Below are positions 52,380-61,366 of a DNA stretch of 64,000 bases, one piece after another (position 1 is the first letter of the stretch; every line of letters begins with the position of its first letter). The translations under genes and the position numbers were made by a program. This DNA comes from G964291335 sp964291335 (GTDB lineage: Bacteria; Chloroflexota; Dehalococcoidia; Lucifugimonadales; UBA3495), in NCBI GenBank assembly GCA_964291335.2, contig OZ219748.1:434001-498000 (forward strand). Reading direction: 5' to 3'. The notes under the pieces are model-generated. The model did not search any database and was not told the DNA's origin. It was given only the letters and a program-made list of their open reading frames with translations.

Positions 52380-53666
52380 ATGCCGGAAGCAATCATAAAC
52401 GGTTTCCGCATGTATTACGAAGACCACGGCCAGGGGCAGCCCCTGGTAATGATTCATGGCGGCCTGGGTGGTGGCGAAGGCTGCCAGAATCTGATGGCCA
52501 ATCATGCTGCGGTTCTCTCCGTTGGCTATCGCGTCATATCTTACGACCGCCGGGCGGCTGGCCGTTCCGAAACGCCCGGTTATGGCTACTCCATTGCCAA
52601 CTATGCGCAAGACCTTTACAGCCTTCTGGAATACCTGAAGGTTGACCGGGCCCATATTCTCGGCTCTTCAGCCGGCGGCCCGATTGCCCTGAAGTTCGTC
52701 CTGGAACACCCGGAAATGACCCAATCCCTGCTGCTGGTCAACACTATGACCTACGCCCGGGAATCGGAACGGGCAATTCGGCAGCAGGAACTGGATGATA
52801 TGAAACGGAAGGAAATCGACCGCGGCAAAGCGGAAGCAATAGCCGCCTACCTGGAGGCTCGCTGGCCCGGCATTGAGCGGAACGACCCGGAACGTTTTGC
52901 TGCCTTGAAGGAAAAAACCCTGGAGCAATACGACGGAATCCTGAAGACTACCCAAAGCTACCTGGAGATTCGGAATTCCCTGGAATCCCGCCTTGCAGAA
53001 ATACAGATGCCCACCATGATTGTGCATGGGGACGCCGACAGCAGGATAAACGTGGAATGCGGGTTGCAGCTGCACGCCGGTATCGCCGGCTCTGCAATGC
53101 GCACTATCCCCGGTGCGGAGCATGGCCTGTTGACCAATGAACCATGGCGTACCAGAAACCTGATTCTGGAATTCCTGACCGGGGCAGCTCTCCAGGAGCC
53201 GGGCAAACCCCCCTCGCCGGCTCCGGCAGCTTTCTCGCCGGCGGCGGGCAATATCCCCATGCGAACCGCGAGCATCGATCATATAGCCATGCCCACGGCC
53301 AACGCAGAGCGGCTGCTCCGGTTTTATAAGCGTCTGGGTTTTACCATCAACGACGAAGATGACTGGCGAGCCGGAAAGGTTGGCATCTTCTCGATTCAGG
53401 TTGGCGACTCAAAGATAAATGTTCACCCTGAAGGCTATACCGCCACTTTGCGGGGGCCGACAGCAGTTCCGGGCTGCGTTGACATCTGCTTCGTTTGGGA
53501 CGGCACCGCAGAGGAATGTCAGGAGCTGCTGACCCAGGCCGGCGTGGAGGTAATTCGCGGGCCGGGGCCGCGCAAGGGGGCCCGGGCCGGCGGGGCTCTG
53601 CCGGCAGTCAGCCTGTATGCCCGGGACCCGGATGAAAACCTGCTGGAATGGATGATTTACCTGTAA
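52380..53666 (+). CDS. Alpha/beta hydrolase fused to a VOC (glyoxalase-like) domain
   Basis: A 428-aa two-domain protein. Residues 1-280 are an alpha/beta hydrolase: VMIHGGLGGG (oxyanion), GSSAG with nucleophile Ser97, Asp218 in VHGDADSRI, His248 in GAEHGLLT. After a Pro/Ala linker (about 280-300) comes a VOC domain with IDHIAMPTANAERLLRFYKRLG and a C-terminal DPDENLLEW. The combined order resembles fused steps of ring-cleavage product processing, but the substrate is unknown. GGGAGGG precedes the ATG at 52380. Confidence 0.88.
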   Translation: MPEAIINGFRMYYEDHGQGQPLVMIHGGLGGGEGCQNLMANHAAVLSVGYRVISYDRRAAGRSETPGYGYSIANYAQDLYSLLEYLKVDRAHILGSSAGGPIALKFVLEHPEMTQSLLLVNTMTYARESERAIRQQELDDMKRKEIDRGKAEAIAAYLEARWPGIERNDPERFAALKEKTLEQYDGILKTTQSYLEIRNSLESRLAEIQMPTMIVHGDADSRINVECGLQLHAGIAGSAMRTIPGAEHGLLTNEPWRTRNLILEFLTGAALQEPGKPPSPAPAAFSPAAGNIPMRTASIDHIAMPTANAERLLRFYKRLGFTINDEDDWRAGKVGIFSIQVGDSKINVHPEGYTATLRGPTAVPGCVDICFVWDGTAEECQELLTQAGVEVIRGPGPRKGARAGGALPAVSLYARDPDENLLEWMIYL

Positions 53667-53696
53667 CGCAAATTGTACCGGAAGGGAGAAGAACCA

Positions 53697-55378
53697 ATGG
53701 CAAGAATGACCGGCAAGGAAGCCCTGGCCCGAATGCTGGTAGCGGAAGGGTTGGAGTATATTTTCGGCAATCCGGGCACCAGCGAGACGCCCTTTCTGGA
53801 CGTTTTACAGGATTTTCCGGAACTTAAGTACATGCAGGCCTTGCAGGAAGGCACCGCAGTGGGTATGGCCGACGGCTACGCCCGCGCCACCGGAAAGCCG
53901 GCTTTTGCCAACCTCCACATTGCCGGCGGCCTGGCCAATGGCATCAGCGCCCTGTATAACGCTTACCGGGGCGGCACCCCCCTGGTGCTGACTGCCGGCA
54001 ACTCCGATACGCGGATGTTACTCAACGATCCGGTGCTCTCCGGCGACCTGGTGGAGATGACCCGGCAGTTCACCAAGTGGAGCGCAGAGGTGCCCAACGC
54101 CGCTAATATCCCCATGGCAGTGCGCCGGGCCTTCAAGGAAGCTAAAACGCCGCCCACCGGCCCGGTGTTCCTGTCTTTCCCATGGGATACCATGGATGAA
54201 GCGGCAGCATCGGATGCGGACATTGTACCCTCTTCGCCGGGTTACTACCGGGTGCGCCCCGACGCGGCGGCGGTTGCCAGGGCGGCGGCGCTGCTGGCGG
54301 CGGCGGAAAACCCGGTTGTAGTCCTGGGCGACCGGGTTGCCCAGTCCCGGGCCATGGCTGAACTGGTAAAGGTGGCTGAAATGCTGGGCGCCAAAGTCTA
54401 TGCCGCCTCTTACACCTGTTCCGAGGTGGGCTTTCCGGCCAACCACGACCAGTACGCCGGGATGCTGAACCTGAACAGCGCCGCCGTCCGCCAGCAGCTG
54501 AACGGCGCCGATGTTGTGCTGGCGGCCGGAGTCAGCGTTTTTTCTTCCTTCCTGTATGTGCCGGAACCCTTGCTTCCGGCCGGTGTCCGGCTGGTGCACC
54601 TGGACAACGACGCTAAAGAAATCGAGAAGATGTACCCGACGGAGCTGGGTTTATTGTGCGATCCCAAAGCCGGCCTGGCCGACCTTGCGGATGCCCTGGA
54701 GCAGGAAATGACGGCCTCGGCCCGGGAGGCGGCGGCCACCCGGGCGGCCGCTTTGGGTCAGGCCCGACGCCAGGCCCGGCAGGAGTACCTGGCGCGCCTG
54801 GCCGCCTTGACCGACCGGCGGCCGATGCCGGTGGCCCGGATGATGCATGAACTGGCTCAGGCCCTGCCCGATAACGCCATCGTAGCCGACGAGGCTATTA
54901 CCTCGCGGGGCGCCCTTCTGGAGGCCATTGAACCGTCGGAGCCGGGCAGCTACTACGCCATCCGGGGCGGCGCTTTGGGCTGGGCTATGCCCGGCGCCCT
55001 GGGCATTAAGCTGGCCAATCCGGGACGGCCGGTGGTCGCCGTGGTGGGCGATGGAGCATCCATGTACACGGTGCAGGCTTTGTGGACCGCGGCCCGCTAC
55101 AACATTCCGGTAACCTACGCCATCTGCAACAACCGCTCCTACCGCATACTTAAAGTCAATATGGACGTCTATCTGCGGCGGATGCTGGAAGATGTGGAGC
55201 GCAGCAGCGAATACGTGGGTATGGATTTCGCAACCCCGCTGCCCCTGGCCGAGATAGCTCAAGCCATGGGCGTCGCCGGCCGGAATGTGGCGGAGCCGGC
55301 GGAACTGCGCCCAGCGCTGGAAGCAGCCTTGGGCAGTGGCAAACCGGCGGTAATTAACGTCAGCATTGACGGCTCTCT

Positions 55379-55382
<4 letters not shown>
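53697..55382 (+). CDS. Thiamine-diphosphate-dependent decarboxylase, benzoylformate-decarboxylase-like
   Basis: A 561-aa ThDP enzyme resembling MdlC and ALS-like proteins. The N-domain has IFGNPGTSETPFLD and ALQEGTAVGMADGYARATG with the activating Glu. The C-domain motif is VVGDGASMYTVQALWTAARY ending CNNRSYRIL. The block with ALWTAARYNIPVTYAI is much like the benzoylformate decarboxylase motif. GGGAGAAG precedes the ATG at 53697; the frame is open from 53673. Decarboxylation of an aromatic oxo acid is plausible beside the hydrolase-VOC gene. Confidence 0.86.
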
Positions 55383-55864
<482 letters not shown>

Positions 55865-55903
55865 GCTAACTCCACAAACTCCGGTACAAGCGGGGCGCTG
55901 CCG

Positions 55904-56251
55904 CTACAGGGCTACTTCCCCTTCCTCGCCGGTACGGATTCGAAGGGCATTGGCCACGGGCATTACGAAAATCTTGCCATCGCCGATATTGCCGGTACGG
56001 GAGTTCTGCACGATTATGTCAATAGCCCGTTGGGTATCCTGGTCGCTGACCACGGTTTCCAGTTTCACTTTGGGCAGCATATCCACCACATAACTACCGG
56101 CTACGCCCCGCGGCCCGCCAACCTCGATGCCCCGCTGGGCCCCCCGGCCGGTTACCTGGGTAACATTAACCCCCGTCAAACCGTTATCGGCCAGGGCGTC
56201 CTTTACGGCATTGAGTTTTTCTGGCCGGATGATTGCCTCTATTTTATTCAT
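55904..56251 (-). CDS. glnB: P-II nitrogen regulator with altered T-loop
   Basis: A 115-aa P-II signal protein: MNKIEAIIRPEKLNAVKDAL, then VTGRGAQRGIEVGGPRGVAGS in place of the canonical T-loop, YVVDMLPKVKLE, and the B- and C-loops TGNIGDGKIFV and IRTGEEG. The residue that is uridylylated (Tyr51) is absent and the T-loop is three residues longer. Regulation is therefore likely by ATP/ADP/2-oxoglutarate binding alone. GGAGG precedes the ATG at 56251. No amtB or glnA in the window. Confidence 0.94.
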   Translation of the reverse strand: MNKIEAIIRPEKLNAVKDALADNGLTGVNVTQVTGRGAQRGIEVGGPRGVAGSYVVDMLPKVKLETVVSDQDTQRAIDIIVQNSRTGNIGDGKIFVMPVANALRIRTGEEGEVAL

Positions 56252-56445
56252 ATTCCTCCCGCCGGCGCCCATCTCGCCGACTCATTATATCCCGGACCGA
56301 AGCCGGTTTGCCGGCAGCTTGCCTCGGTCCGCTGAAGGAATTATAGCCGAAACCCGCGCCATTTGATAACCGGCGGCGCCGAGCGGTCACCGCCACCGCA
56401 GCTGCCGGCTGATCGCCCCTCTTTTCGTGAAAACAGGCCGCCGGC

Positions 56446-56486
56446 AAAAGCCTCCGGGTGGGCGGCTATACCAACTCACCCGGAGG
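56446..56486 (-). terminator. Terminator of surface protein 2
   Basis: CCTCCGGGTG (56451-56460) and CACCCGGAGG (56477-56486), a perfect 10-bp stem. On the minus strand it is followed by CTTTTG, just after the end of surface protein 2. Confidence 0.72.
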
Positions 56487-56545
56487 ACATTGTCGCAAGA
56501 TTAGCCACTTGCCGGCGGAGGTTGCCGTCAGCGGGCTGGCGAAGT

Positions 56546-58477
56546 TCAACGCCGCCGCTGGTACAGATATACCCCGCCGCCAAGCAATCCTACCACTGCT
56601 AACCCGGCCATTCCCCACAGCGGCCAGTTGACGCCGCCGGAAGGTCCCGGAGACTGCACTGCCGGCGGTTCCGTCGGCTGGGCTGCCGTCGTCGGGGGTG
56701 GCGCCGACGTCGCCGTTGGTTCGGCGGCGGCCATTGCCGGCGCCGGCGTTGCGGCGGGTGTCGCCGTCGGCGCCGGCCGCACTGCCTCCAGGGAAGAATC
56801 CTGCCACCGGGGCGTGGTCGTGGCCGTCGGGGCTGGTGGCACCGCCGTCGGCGTGGCCGTCGGGGCCGGTGGCGGCAATGTTGGCGTCGGCGACGCCCTT
56901 CGGCTTGCCGTCGGCGTAGCCGTCGGGACAGGAACCGATGTCGGCGTATTGGTCGGGGCCGGCGTGCTGGTGGGCGTCGCCGGGGCGGTAGCCGCCGTCG
57001 TACTGGTCGCCGGAACCGTTGGCCCGGCGGTCGGCGTTATTGCCGGCGCGGCTGTATTGGTGGGCGCAGCCGTTGGCGTCATTTCCGGCAACGGCGTGCT
57101 GGTCAGCGCCGGCGTGGGCGTATCCGTCGGAACCGGGGTTGCTGTTGCCGTCGGCGCAACGGTGGCCGCAGCCCTTCGGGCCGGGGCGTTCCGGCTCCGG
57201 TCGCCATAGACAACGCCGGGGCCGGCTTCCGGCGTGGGAGTGTTGGTACTGGTTGGTGTGGGGGTATTGGTAGGCGTGGGCGTGTCGGTGGGGGTATTGG
57301 TAGGCGTGGGCGTGTCGGCAGGGGTATTGGTAGGCGTGGGCGTGTCGGTGGGGGTATTGGTAGGCATGGGCGTGTCGGTAGGGGCATTGGTGGGTGTGGG
57401 CGTGTCGGTAGGGGCATTGGTGGGTGTGGGCGTGTCGGTAGGGGTATTGGTGGGTGTGGGCGTGTCGGTGGGGGTATTGGTTGGCGTAGGCGTGGGCGTA
57501 TCGGTGGGGGTGCTGGTGGGTGTGGGCGTGTCGGTGGGGGTATTGGTTGGCGTAGGCGTGGGCGTATCGGTGGGGGTGCTGGTGGGTGTGGGCGTGTCGG
57601 TGGGGGTATTGGTTGGCGTAGGCGTGGGCGTATCGGTGGGGGTGCTGGTGGGTGTGGGCGTGTCGGTGGGGGTATTGGTTGGCGTAGGCGTGGGCGTATC
57701 GGTGGGGGTGCTGGTGGGTGTGGGCGTGTCGGTGGGGGTATTGGTTGGCGTAGGCGTGGGCGTATCGGTGGGGGTGCTGGTGGGTGTGGGCGTGTCGGTG
57801 GGGGTATTGGTTGGCGTAGGCGTGGGCGTATCGGTGGGGGTGCTGGTTGGTGTGGGCGTGTCGGTGGGGGTATTGGTGGGTGTGGGCGTGGGCGTATCGG
57901 TAGGGGTGCTGGTTGGTGTCGGCGTGTCGGTAGGAGTATTGGTTGGTGTGGGCGTGTCGGTGGGCGTCGGTGTGGCGGTGAAGGTGTAGTCTGTACTAGC
58001 ATTCCCGCAACCAGTGGCTCGAATCGTGAGCTTGTATCTGGTGCCTGGGGTAAGCCCCGTCGCGGTGAAACTTCCAGGGCTCGAGTATAGGCCATCCCCA
58101 AGTGCGGGTCCGTTTAAATCAATGTAGTCTTCCTCAGAGTCGTCTGTTATCAATACGGTAAAGTGATTAGGGGATGTGCAGCCCGGCCCTTTCTGCCAGG
58201 TTATGGTTGCTCCGGTGCCGGCGCTGTTGACGACCACCTTGGTGACGATCGCCTTCATGGATCCCTGCGCGCTCACGGCTGGCGGCGACGCCGTTTCATG
58301 GATTAGCAGGATGGCGACAATTGCCAGTACTATGCCGGCGGCGACGGTGGCCGCGTCCCTGGTTAGGAAGGAAGGCAACATTGGAAACCTGCTCCTGACC
58401 AGAGAGTCGGGGGGGGGGGGGGGGGGGGGGGGAGTAATCATTCCGGAACCGGGGCGGTAGTTGCCCTTATCTGCCAT
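56546..58477 (-). CDS. Surface protein 2: FN3-like domain on a Pro-Thr stalk, in frame across a C24 tract
   Basis: A 643-aa protein. It begins MADKGNYRPGSGMITP, runs through eight prolines from a C24 tract (58409-58432 on plus as G), then DSLVRSRFPMLPSFLTRDAA and a signal/TM ending ETASPPAVSAQG. A fibronectin type III-like domain follows (about residues 75-170: GATITWQKGPGC, LTPGTRYKLTIRATG). The Pro-Thr stalk contains a 66-bp tandem repeat. The C-terminal part with WQDSSLEAVRPA, then the TM GLLGGGVYLYQRRR, closely matches surface protein 1. An internal ATG (MLPSF) after the tract could give a shorter form. Ends with a good terminator. Confidence 0.88.
   Translation of the reverse strand: MADKGNYRPGSGMITPPPPPPPPDSLVRSRFPMLPSFLTRDAATVAAGIVLAIVAILLIHETASPPAVSAQGSMKAIVTKVVVNSAGTGATITWQKGPGCTSPNHFTVLITDDSEEDYIDLNGPALGDGLYSSPGSFTATGLTPGTRYKLTIRATGCGNASTDYTFTATPTPTDTPTPTNTPTDTPTPTSTPTDTPTPTPTNTPTDTPTPTSTPTDTPTPTPTNTPTDTPTPTSTPTDTPTPTPTNTPTDTPTPTSTPTDTPTPTPTNTPTDTPTPTSTPTDTPTPTPTNTPTDTPTPTSTPTDTPTPTPTNTPTDTPTPTSTPTDTPTPTPTNTPTDTPTPTNTPTDTPTPTNAPTDTPTPTNAPTDTPMPTNTPTDTPTPTNTPADTPTPTNTPTDTPTPTNTPTPTSTNTPTPEAGPGVVYGDRSRNAPARRAAATVAPTATATPVPTDTPTPALTSTPLPEMTPTAAPTNTAAPAITPTAGPTVPATSTTAATAPATPTSTPAPTNTPTSVPVPTATPTASRRASPTPTLPPPAPTATPTAVPPAPTATTTPRWQDSSLEAVRPAPTATPAATPAPAMAAAEPTATSAPPPTTAAQPTEPPAVQSPGPSGGVNWPLWGMAGLAVVGLLGGGVYLYQRRR
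57481..57876 (-). repeat. 66-bp tandem repeat in surface protein 2 stalk
   Basis: Six near-identical copies of a 66-bp unit starting at 57481, 57547, 57613, 57679, 57745 and 57811 (first bases TTGGCGTAGGCGTGGGCGTA on plus). Each encodes 22 residues of the PTPTSTPTDTPTPTPTNTPTD type. Near identity implies recent amplification or gene conversion, so stalk length is likely variable between strains. Confidence 0.9.
58409..58432 (-). repeat. C24 homopolymer inside surface protein 2
   Basis: Twenty-four C on the coding strand (G on plus), 45 nt into the gene, coding eight prolines. It keeps the frame open here. The position relative to the start codon matches the tract of surface protein 1. Confidence 0.95.
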
Positions 58478-58543
58478 AGTTTGCCTCGTCGGGTTGCAGG
58501 TTTGGTTGAAGGAGGCCTTCCCGCATGGGGTCTGCGGCTAACA

Positions 58544-58552
58544 ATTTTAGCA
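58544..58552 (-). promoter_or_regulatory. Extended -10 promoter of surface protein 2
   Basis: Minus strand TGCTAAAAT. The last base of the -10 lies 67 bases before the ATG at 58477, the same distance as at surface protein 1. Confidence 0.5.
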
Positions 58553-58577
58553 GAGAAATTTCGGCAAAGGAATACCG

Positions 58578-58661
58578 GTGCAAGAGCGATATAACGCCAT
58601 ATTAGCCGCCGGCCGGGCCGGCGAAGCAGCGGCACGGAAACTGCTTCGGCAAACCAAATGA
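58578..58661 (+). CDS. Possible 27-aa micro-ORF
   Basis: GTG start with AAAGGA six bases upstream, ending TGA at 58659-58661. The peptide begins VQERYNAILAAGRAG, is Ala/Arg-rich and probably helical. It could be a real micropeptide or chance. No homologue recognised. Confidence 0.2.
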   Translation: MQERYNAILAAGRAGEAAARKLLRQTK

Positions 58662-58710
58662 CCGGTTGTACCACGCAACAGGGGCGTGCCGCCGCCAGCC
58701 GGGCCCGGTG

Positions 58711-58739
58711 TTGACACTGACTTTACGCTGAATTAAGCT
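58711..58739 (+). promoter_or_regulatory. Promoter candidate for the 89-aa gene
   Basis: TTGACA at 58711-58716, 17 bases, TAAGCT at 58734-58739. Confidence 0.5.
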
Positions 58740-58865
58740 GGTTTCCCTTCGCAGCAGGTGTCAACCGGCTGCCTGCCGCGGCAAGCGGATGTCCGGCAGC
58801 ATCGTTTCGGTAAGCCCAACCCCGACTGCCGGGAGGTCCGGGCCGGTGGCCCGCCAGGAGACGCC

Positions 58866-59135
58866 ATGCCGGCCTTCGTAATTCTCGCCGCAATGCGGGG
58901 ACGCTTCATCTCCGAGCGCGGCAACCACTACGATAATTTTCAGATGATGGGCTATACCGAAGCCGCCGACCCTTACGCCGCCGTCGCCGCTTTTTTTGAC
59001 CAGCCGCCCTACCCGGTTCGGTGGGAGGATGTGGAGTACCTGTGGGCCGAGCAGTTGGCGGATAACCACCAGACCGGGCACCACGGCGACTACGGACGGG
59101 TTTATCTGGAATCCTTGCGGCGGCGTTGGGAATGA
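58866..59135 (+). CDS. Unknown 89-aa protein
   Basis: A small soluble protein, not recognised, beginning MPAFVILAAMRGRFISERGN and ending ESLRRRWE. Aromatic- and acidic-rich (PYPVRWEDVEYLWAEQLADN). AGGAGA is well placed before the ATG, and a promoter lies about 130 bp upstream, so expression is credible. It is convergent with the HpcH/HpaI aldolase gene. The open frame extends to 58758 but without a ribosome site. Confidence 0.6.
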   Translation: MPAFVILAAMRGRFISERGNHYDNFQMMGYTEAADPYAAVAAFFDQPPYPVRWEDVEYLWAEQLADNHQTGHHGDYGRVYLESLRRRWE

Positions 59136-59153
59136 ACAAGGCTTCGGTGCGCG

Positions 59154-59936
59154 CTAGCTGCCTTCGGCCGCCTCCCGCAGCGCCGCAAATTCCCGGCGGT
59201 AGGCCTCTGCCAGCGTGCGCCGGTCGGTGGTGTGCAGCACAAAGCGGGCGCCCTGCCGTACCCAATAAGCGGAAAGGTCCGCCGTCTGGTGATGCACCAG
59301 GGTGGGAATGCCGTAGGCCTCTGCGGTGGCAATCACTTTTTTGACAATTTCCTGGTACTCGGGCCGCTCGTACTGGTCCGGGAAGCCGAGGGAAATGCTC
59401 ATATCGTTAGGGCCGACAAAGATGCCGTCAATGCCCGGGACGTCCAATATTGCTTCCAGATTTGCCACCGCCGCCACGCTTTCAATGCCGATAATGGCAA
59501 CGGTGTTGCGGTTGCGCTGCTCCAGGTAGGTTCTGGAGGCATCGCTGACCTGCTCGCCGGTATCCATCAGCCGCCGGACTGCCTCGCCTTTCAGGGGCCG
59601 CCATTTGGCGGCGCCAATCACCTCCTTCACTTCCTCCACCGTCTCACAATAGGGCGCCAGAATGCCCTGCGCCCCGGCATCCAGGGCCATAGTAACGTAA
59701 TGGGAGGCCGGTACGGGAATGCGCACTATCGGAACCAATGGCGAGCTGCCGAAGGCCGCCAGATAATCCGCCATTTCCGCCCGGCTGCGGGGGCCATGTT
59801 CGGTATCTATAACCACATAGTCCAGCCCAATGCCGCCCAGCGCAGCCACCCAGCGAGGGTTGCGTCCGTGGGTAATCATTGTCCCGTAAACCCGGCCGCC
59901 GGCCTGCAAAACAGCTTTGAGTTCGGCTCCGTTCAT
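59154..59936 (-). CDS. HpcH/HpaI family class II aldolase
   Basis: Divalent-metal aldolase family that cleaves 2-keto-3-deoxy or 4-hydroxy-2-oxo acids to pyruvate plus an aldehyde. The 260-aa product has VYGTMITHGRNP, VVIDTEHGPRS, DAGAQGILAPYCETVEEV, the metal Glu in IIGIESVAAVANL and the diagnostic IDGIFVGPNDMSISLG near residue 173. Length is typical. It could serve aromatic (meta-cleavage) or sugar-acid breakdown. It is divergent from the RNase D gene, with a long inverted repeat between. Confidence 0.93.
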   Translation of the reverse strand: MNGAELKAVLQAGGRVYGTMITHGRNPRWVAALGGIGLDYVVIDTEHGPRSRAEMADYLAAFGSSPLVPIVRIPVPASHYVTMALDAGAQGILAPYCETVEEVKEVIGAAKWRPLKGEAVRRLMDTGEQVSDASRTYLEQRNRNTVAIIGIESVAAVANLEAILDVPGIDGIFVGPNDMSISLGFPDQYERPEYQEIVKKVIATAEAYGIPTLVHHQTADLSAYWVRQGARFVLHTTDRRTLAEAYRREFAALREAAEGS

Positions 59937-60054
59937 TGCGCCTCCATGCTATCGTAAAATCTTTGGGCTACCATCAAGTCTTTAAGTCTTTGGCAAAAGG
60001 ACACCGTCAGAAAACCGGGGCGTCTGTCCTGACCATTGTCCTGCCTCCGGCACG

Positions 60055-60113
60055 CTCCGGGGCAAGTATAGCAGAGCGCGGCAAAGCAAGGCTTTGCTAT
60101 ACTATCCCCGGAG
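60055..60113. repeat. Long inverted repeat upstream of rnd
   Basis: Arms at 60055-60073 and 60095-60113: CTCCGGGG pairs with CCCCGGAG, and AGTATAGCA with TGCTATACT, with one 2-nt internal mismatch. Inside is a second, mutually exclusive stem GCAAAGC-AAG-GCTTTGC. It ends 30 nt before the rnd start codon. Confidence 0.75.
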
Positions 60114-60142
60114 CTTCCCCGGTTCGGCACAATGGAGAAGAA

Positions 60143-61276
60143 GTGAAGCAGCCTCAAGTAATTTCCAGAGCGGCGCAATGGGATACCCTGGCCCGGCGCT
60201 TGCGCCGGGAACCTGAATTGGCTGTTGATACCGAAGCCAATAGCGGGTACGCCTACCGGGGCCGAATATGCCTGGTGCAGATTGCCGCCGCCGGCAGCGC
60301 CTACCTGGTTGACCCGCTGGCCATTGATGACCTGGCTGCCCTGGGTCTCCTGCTGGCCGACGCCGCCATTGTTAAGGTGATGCATGGCTCCGACTATGAC
60401 CTGCGCTGTCTGAGCCGCGAGTACGGGTTTCGGGTATCCGGGCTGTTCGATACCGAAACCGGCGCCCGCTTTCTGGGAATGCAGAACCCCAACCTGGCGG
60501 CGGTCGTCCGCCACTTTCTGCAGGTAGATATTCCCAAGAGCCGGCGGCTGCAACGCTCCAATTGGGCGCTGCGGCCGTTGAGCGCTGCCGCACTCCAATA
60601 CGCCGCCGCCGACGTGGAACACCTTTCACCCCTGGCTGGTCAACTGCGCCGGGCTTTGCGGCAAGCGGGAAGGCTGGAATGGGCGCAGGAAGAGTTTCTT
60701 CGCCTGGAAGAGGCGGGGGTGGCGCGCCACGAGCCGCCGGGGCCGGCGTTTCTGCGGGTCAAGGGCAGCGACCGGCTAACCCCCCGGGAACTGGCAGTGC
60801 TGCAGGAGGTATTCGCCTTTCGAGAGGCCGAGGCGGAACAGCTGGACCGTCCGCCCCATTGGATAATGGACAATGCGACTCTGCTCCAACTGGCCCGGCA
60901 GCCCACCAGGCCCCTGGCAGATTTGCCGAATCTGTCCTCGCATTTCGTGCGGCGGTCGGGCAATCAACTGCGCGCCGCGGTTCAGAAAGGAATGAACGGC
61001 CCCGAGTACCAGCGCCCCGACCAACCTCGCCGCAATCCCCCGACCCGGGAAATGCAGGTTCGGCTGCAAAAGTTGAAGCAGTGGCGGTCAGACAGGGGGG
61101 CTGAGTTGGGGATCGACCCTTCTTTGCTTTGGCCTGCTCTGAGCCTGGAACGCCTGGCTCAAGACCCGACGCAATGGGAGCGGGAAATTATGCCGGGTGG
61201 CGCCAAAGAGGTGCGGGCCTGGCAAGTCAAAGAGTTTTCCCGGGAACTGGCGGCAACGCTGAAGGCAGCCGCCTGA
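60143..61276 (+). CDS. rnd: Ribonuclease D
   Basis: 3'-5' exoribonuclease of the DEDDy family acting on tRNA and other RNA 3' ends. The 377-aa protein shows ELAVDTEANSGYAY (D-E), VMHGSDYDLRCL (D) and LQYAAADVEHL (Y-D) within the first 190 residues. An HRDC-type domain follows (LTPRELAVLQEVFAFRE) with a Pro/Arg-rich linker and a second helical domain. The GTG at 60143 has GGAG upstream; the frame extends back to 59936 through the inverted repeat. Length is typical. Confidence 0.94.
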   Translation: MKQPQVISRAAQWDTLARRLRREPELAVDTEANSGYAYRGRICLVQIAAAGSAYLVDPLAIDDLAALGLLLADAAIVKVMHGSDYDLRCLSREYGFRVSGLFDTETGARFLGMQNPNLAAVVRHFLQVDIPKSRRLQRSNWALRPLSAAALQYAAADVEHLSPLAGQLRRALRQAGRLEWAQEEFLRLEEAGVARHEPPGPAFLRVKGSDRLTPRELAVLQEVFAFREAEAEQLDRPPHWIMDNATLLQLARQPTRPLADLPNLSSHFVRRSGNQLRAAVQKGMNGPEYQRPDQPRRNPPTREMQVRLQKLKQWRSDRGAELGIDPSLLWPALSLERLAQDPTQWEREIMPGGAKEVRAWQVKEFSRELAATLKAAA

Positions 61277-61366
61277 CCCTTATCAGCAGCGGAAAGGGCG
61301 CCGGCAAACAGCGCCGGGATGGCCGGCAGCGAAACCGGCGCGCCGGACGGTTTGACTGAATGGCAG

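Larger units (their letters stand above)
58478..58865. other. Divergent intergenic region at surface protein 2
   Basis: A 388-nt gap. It contains the extended -10 of surface protein 2 (58544-58552, minus), a possible 27-aa micro-ORF (58578-58661, plus) and a sigma70-like promoter facing the next gene (58711-58739). Confidence 0.5.

Noticed and set aside
57481..57876. CRISPR array
   Set aside because: The 66-bp units are contiguous without spacers and lie inside a coding region.
57234..57989. 251-aa Val-Gly repeat frame on plus
   Set aside because: Antisense of the Pro-Thr stalk of surface protein 2.
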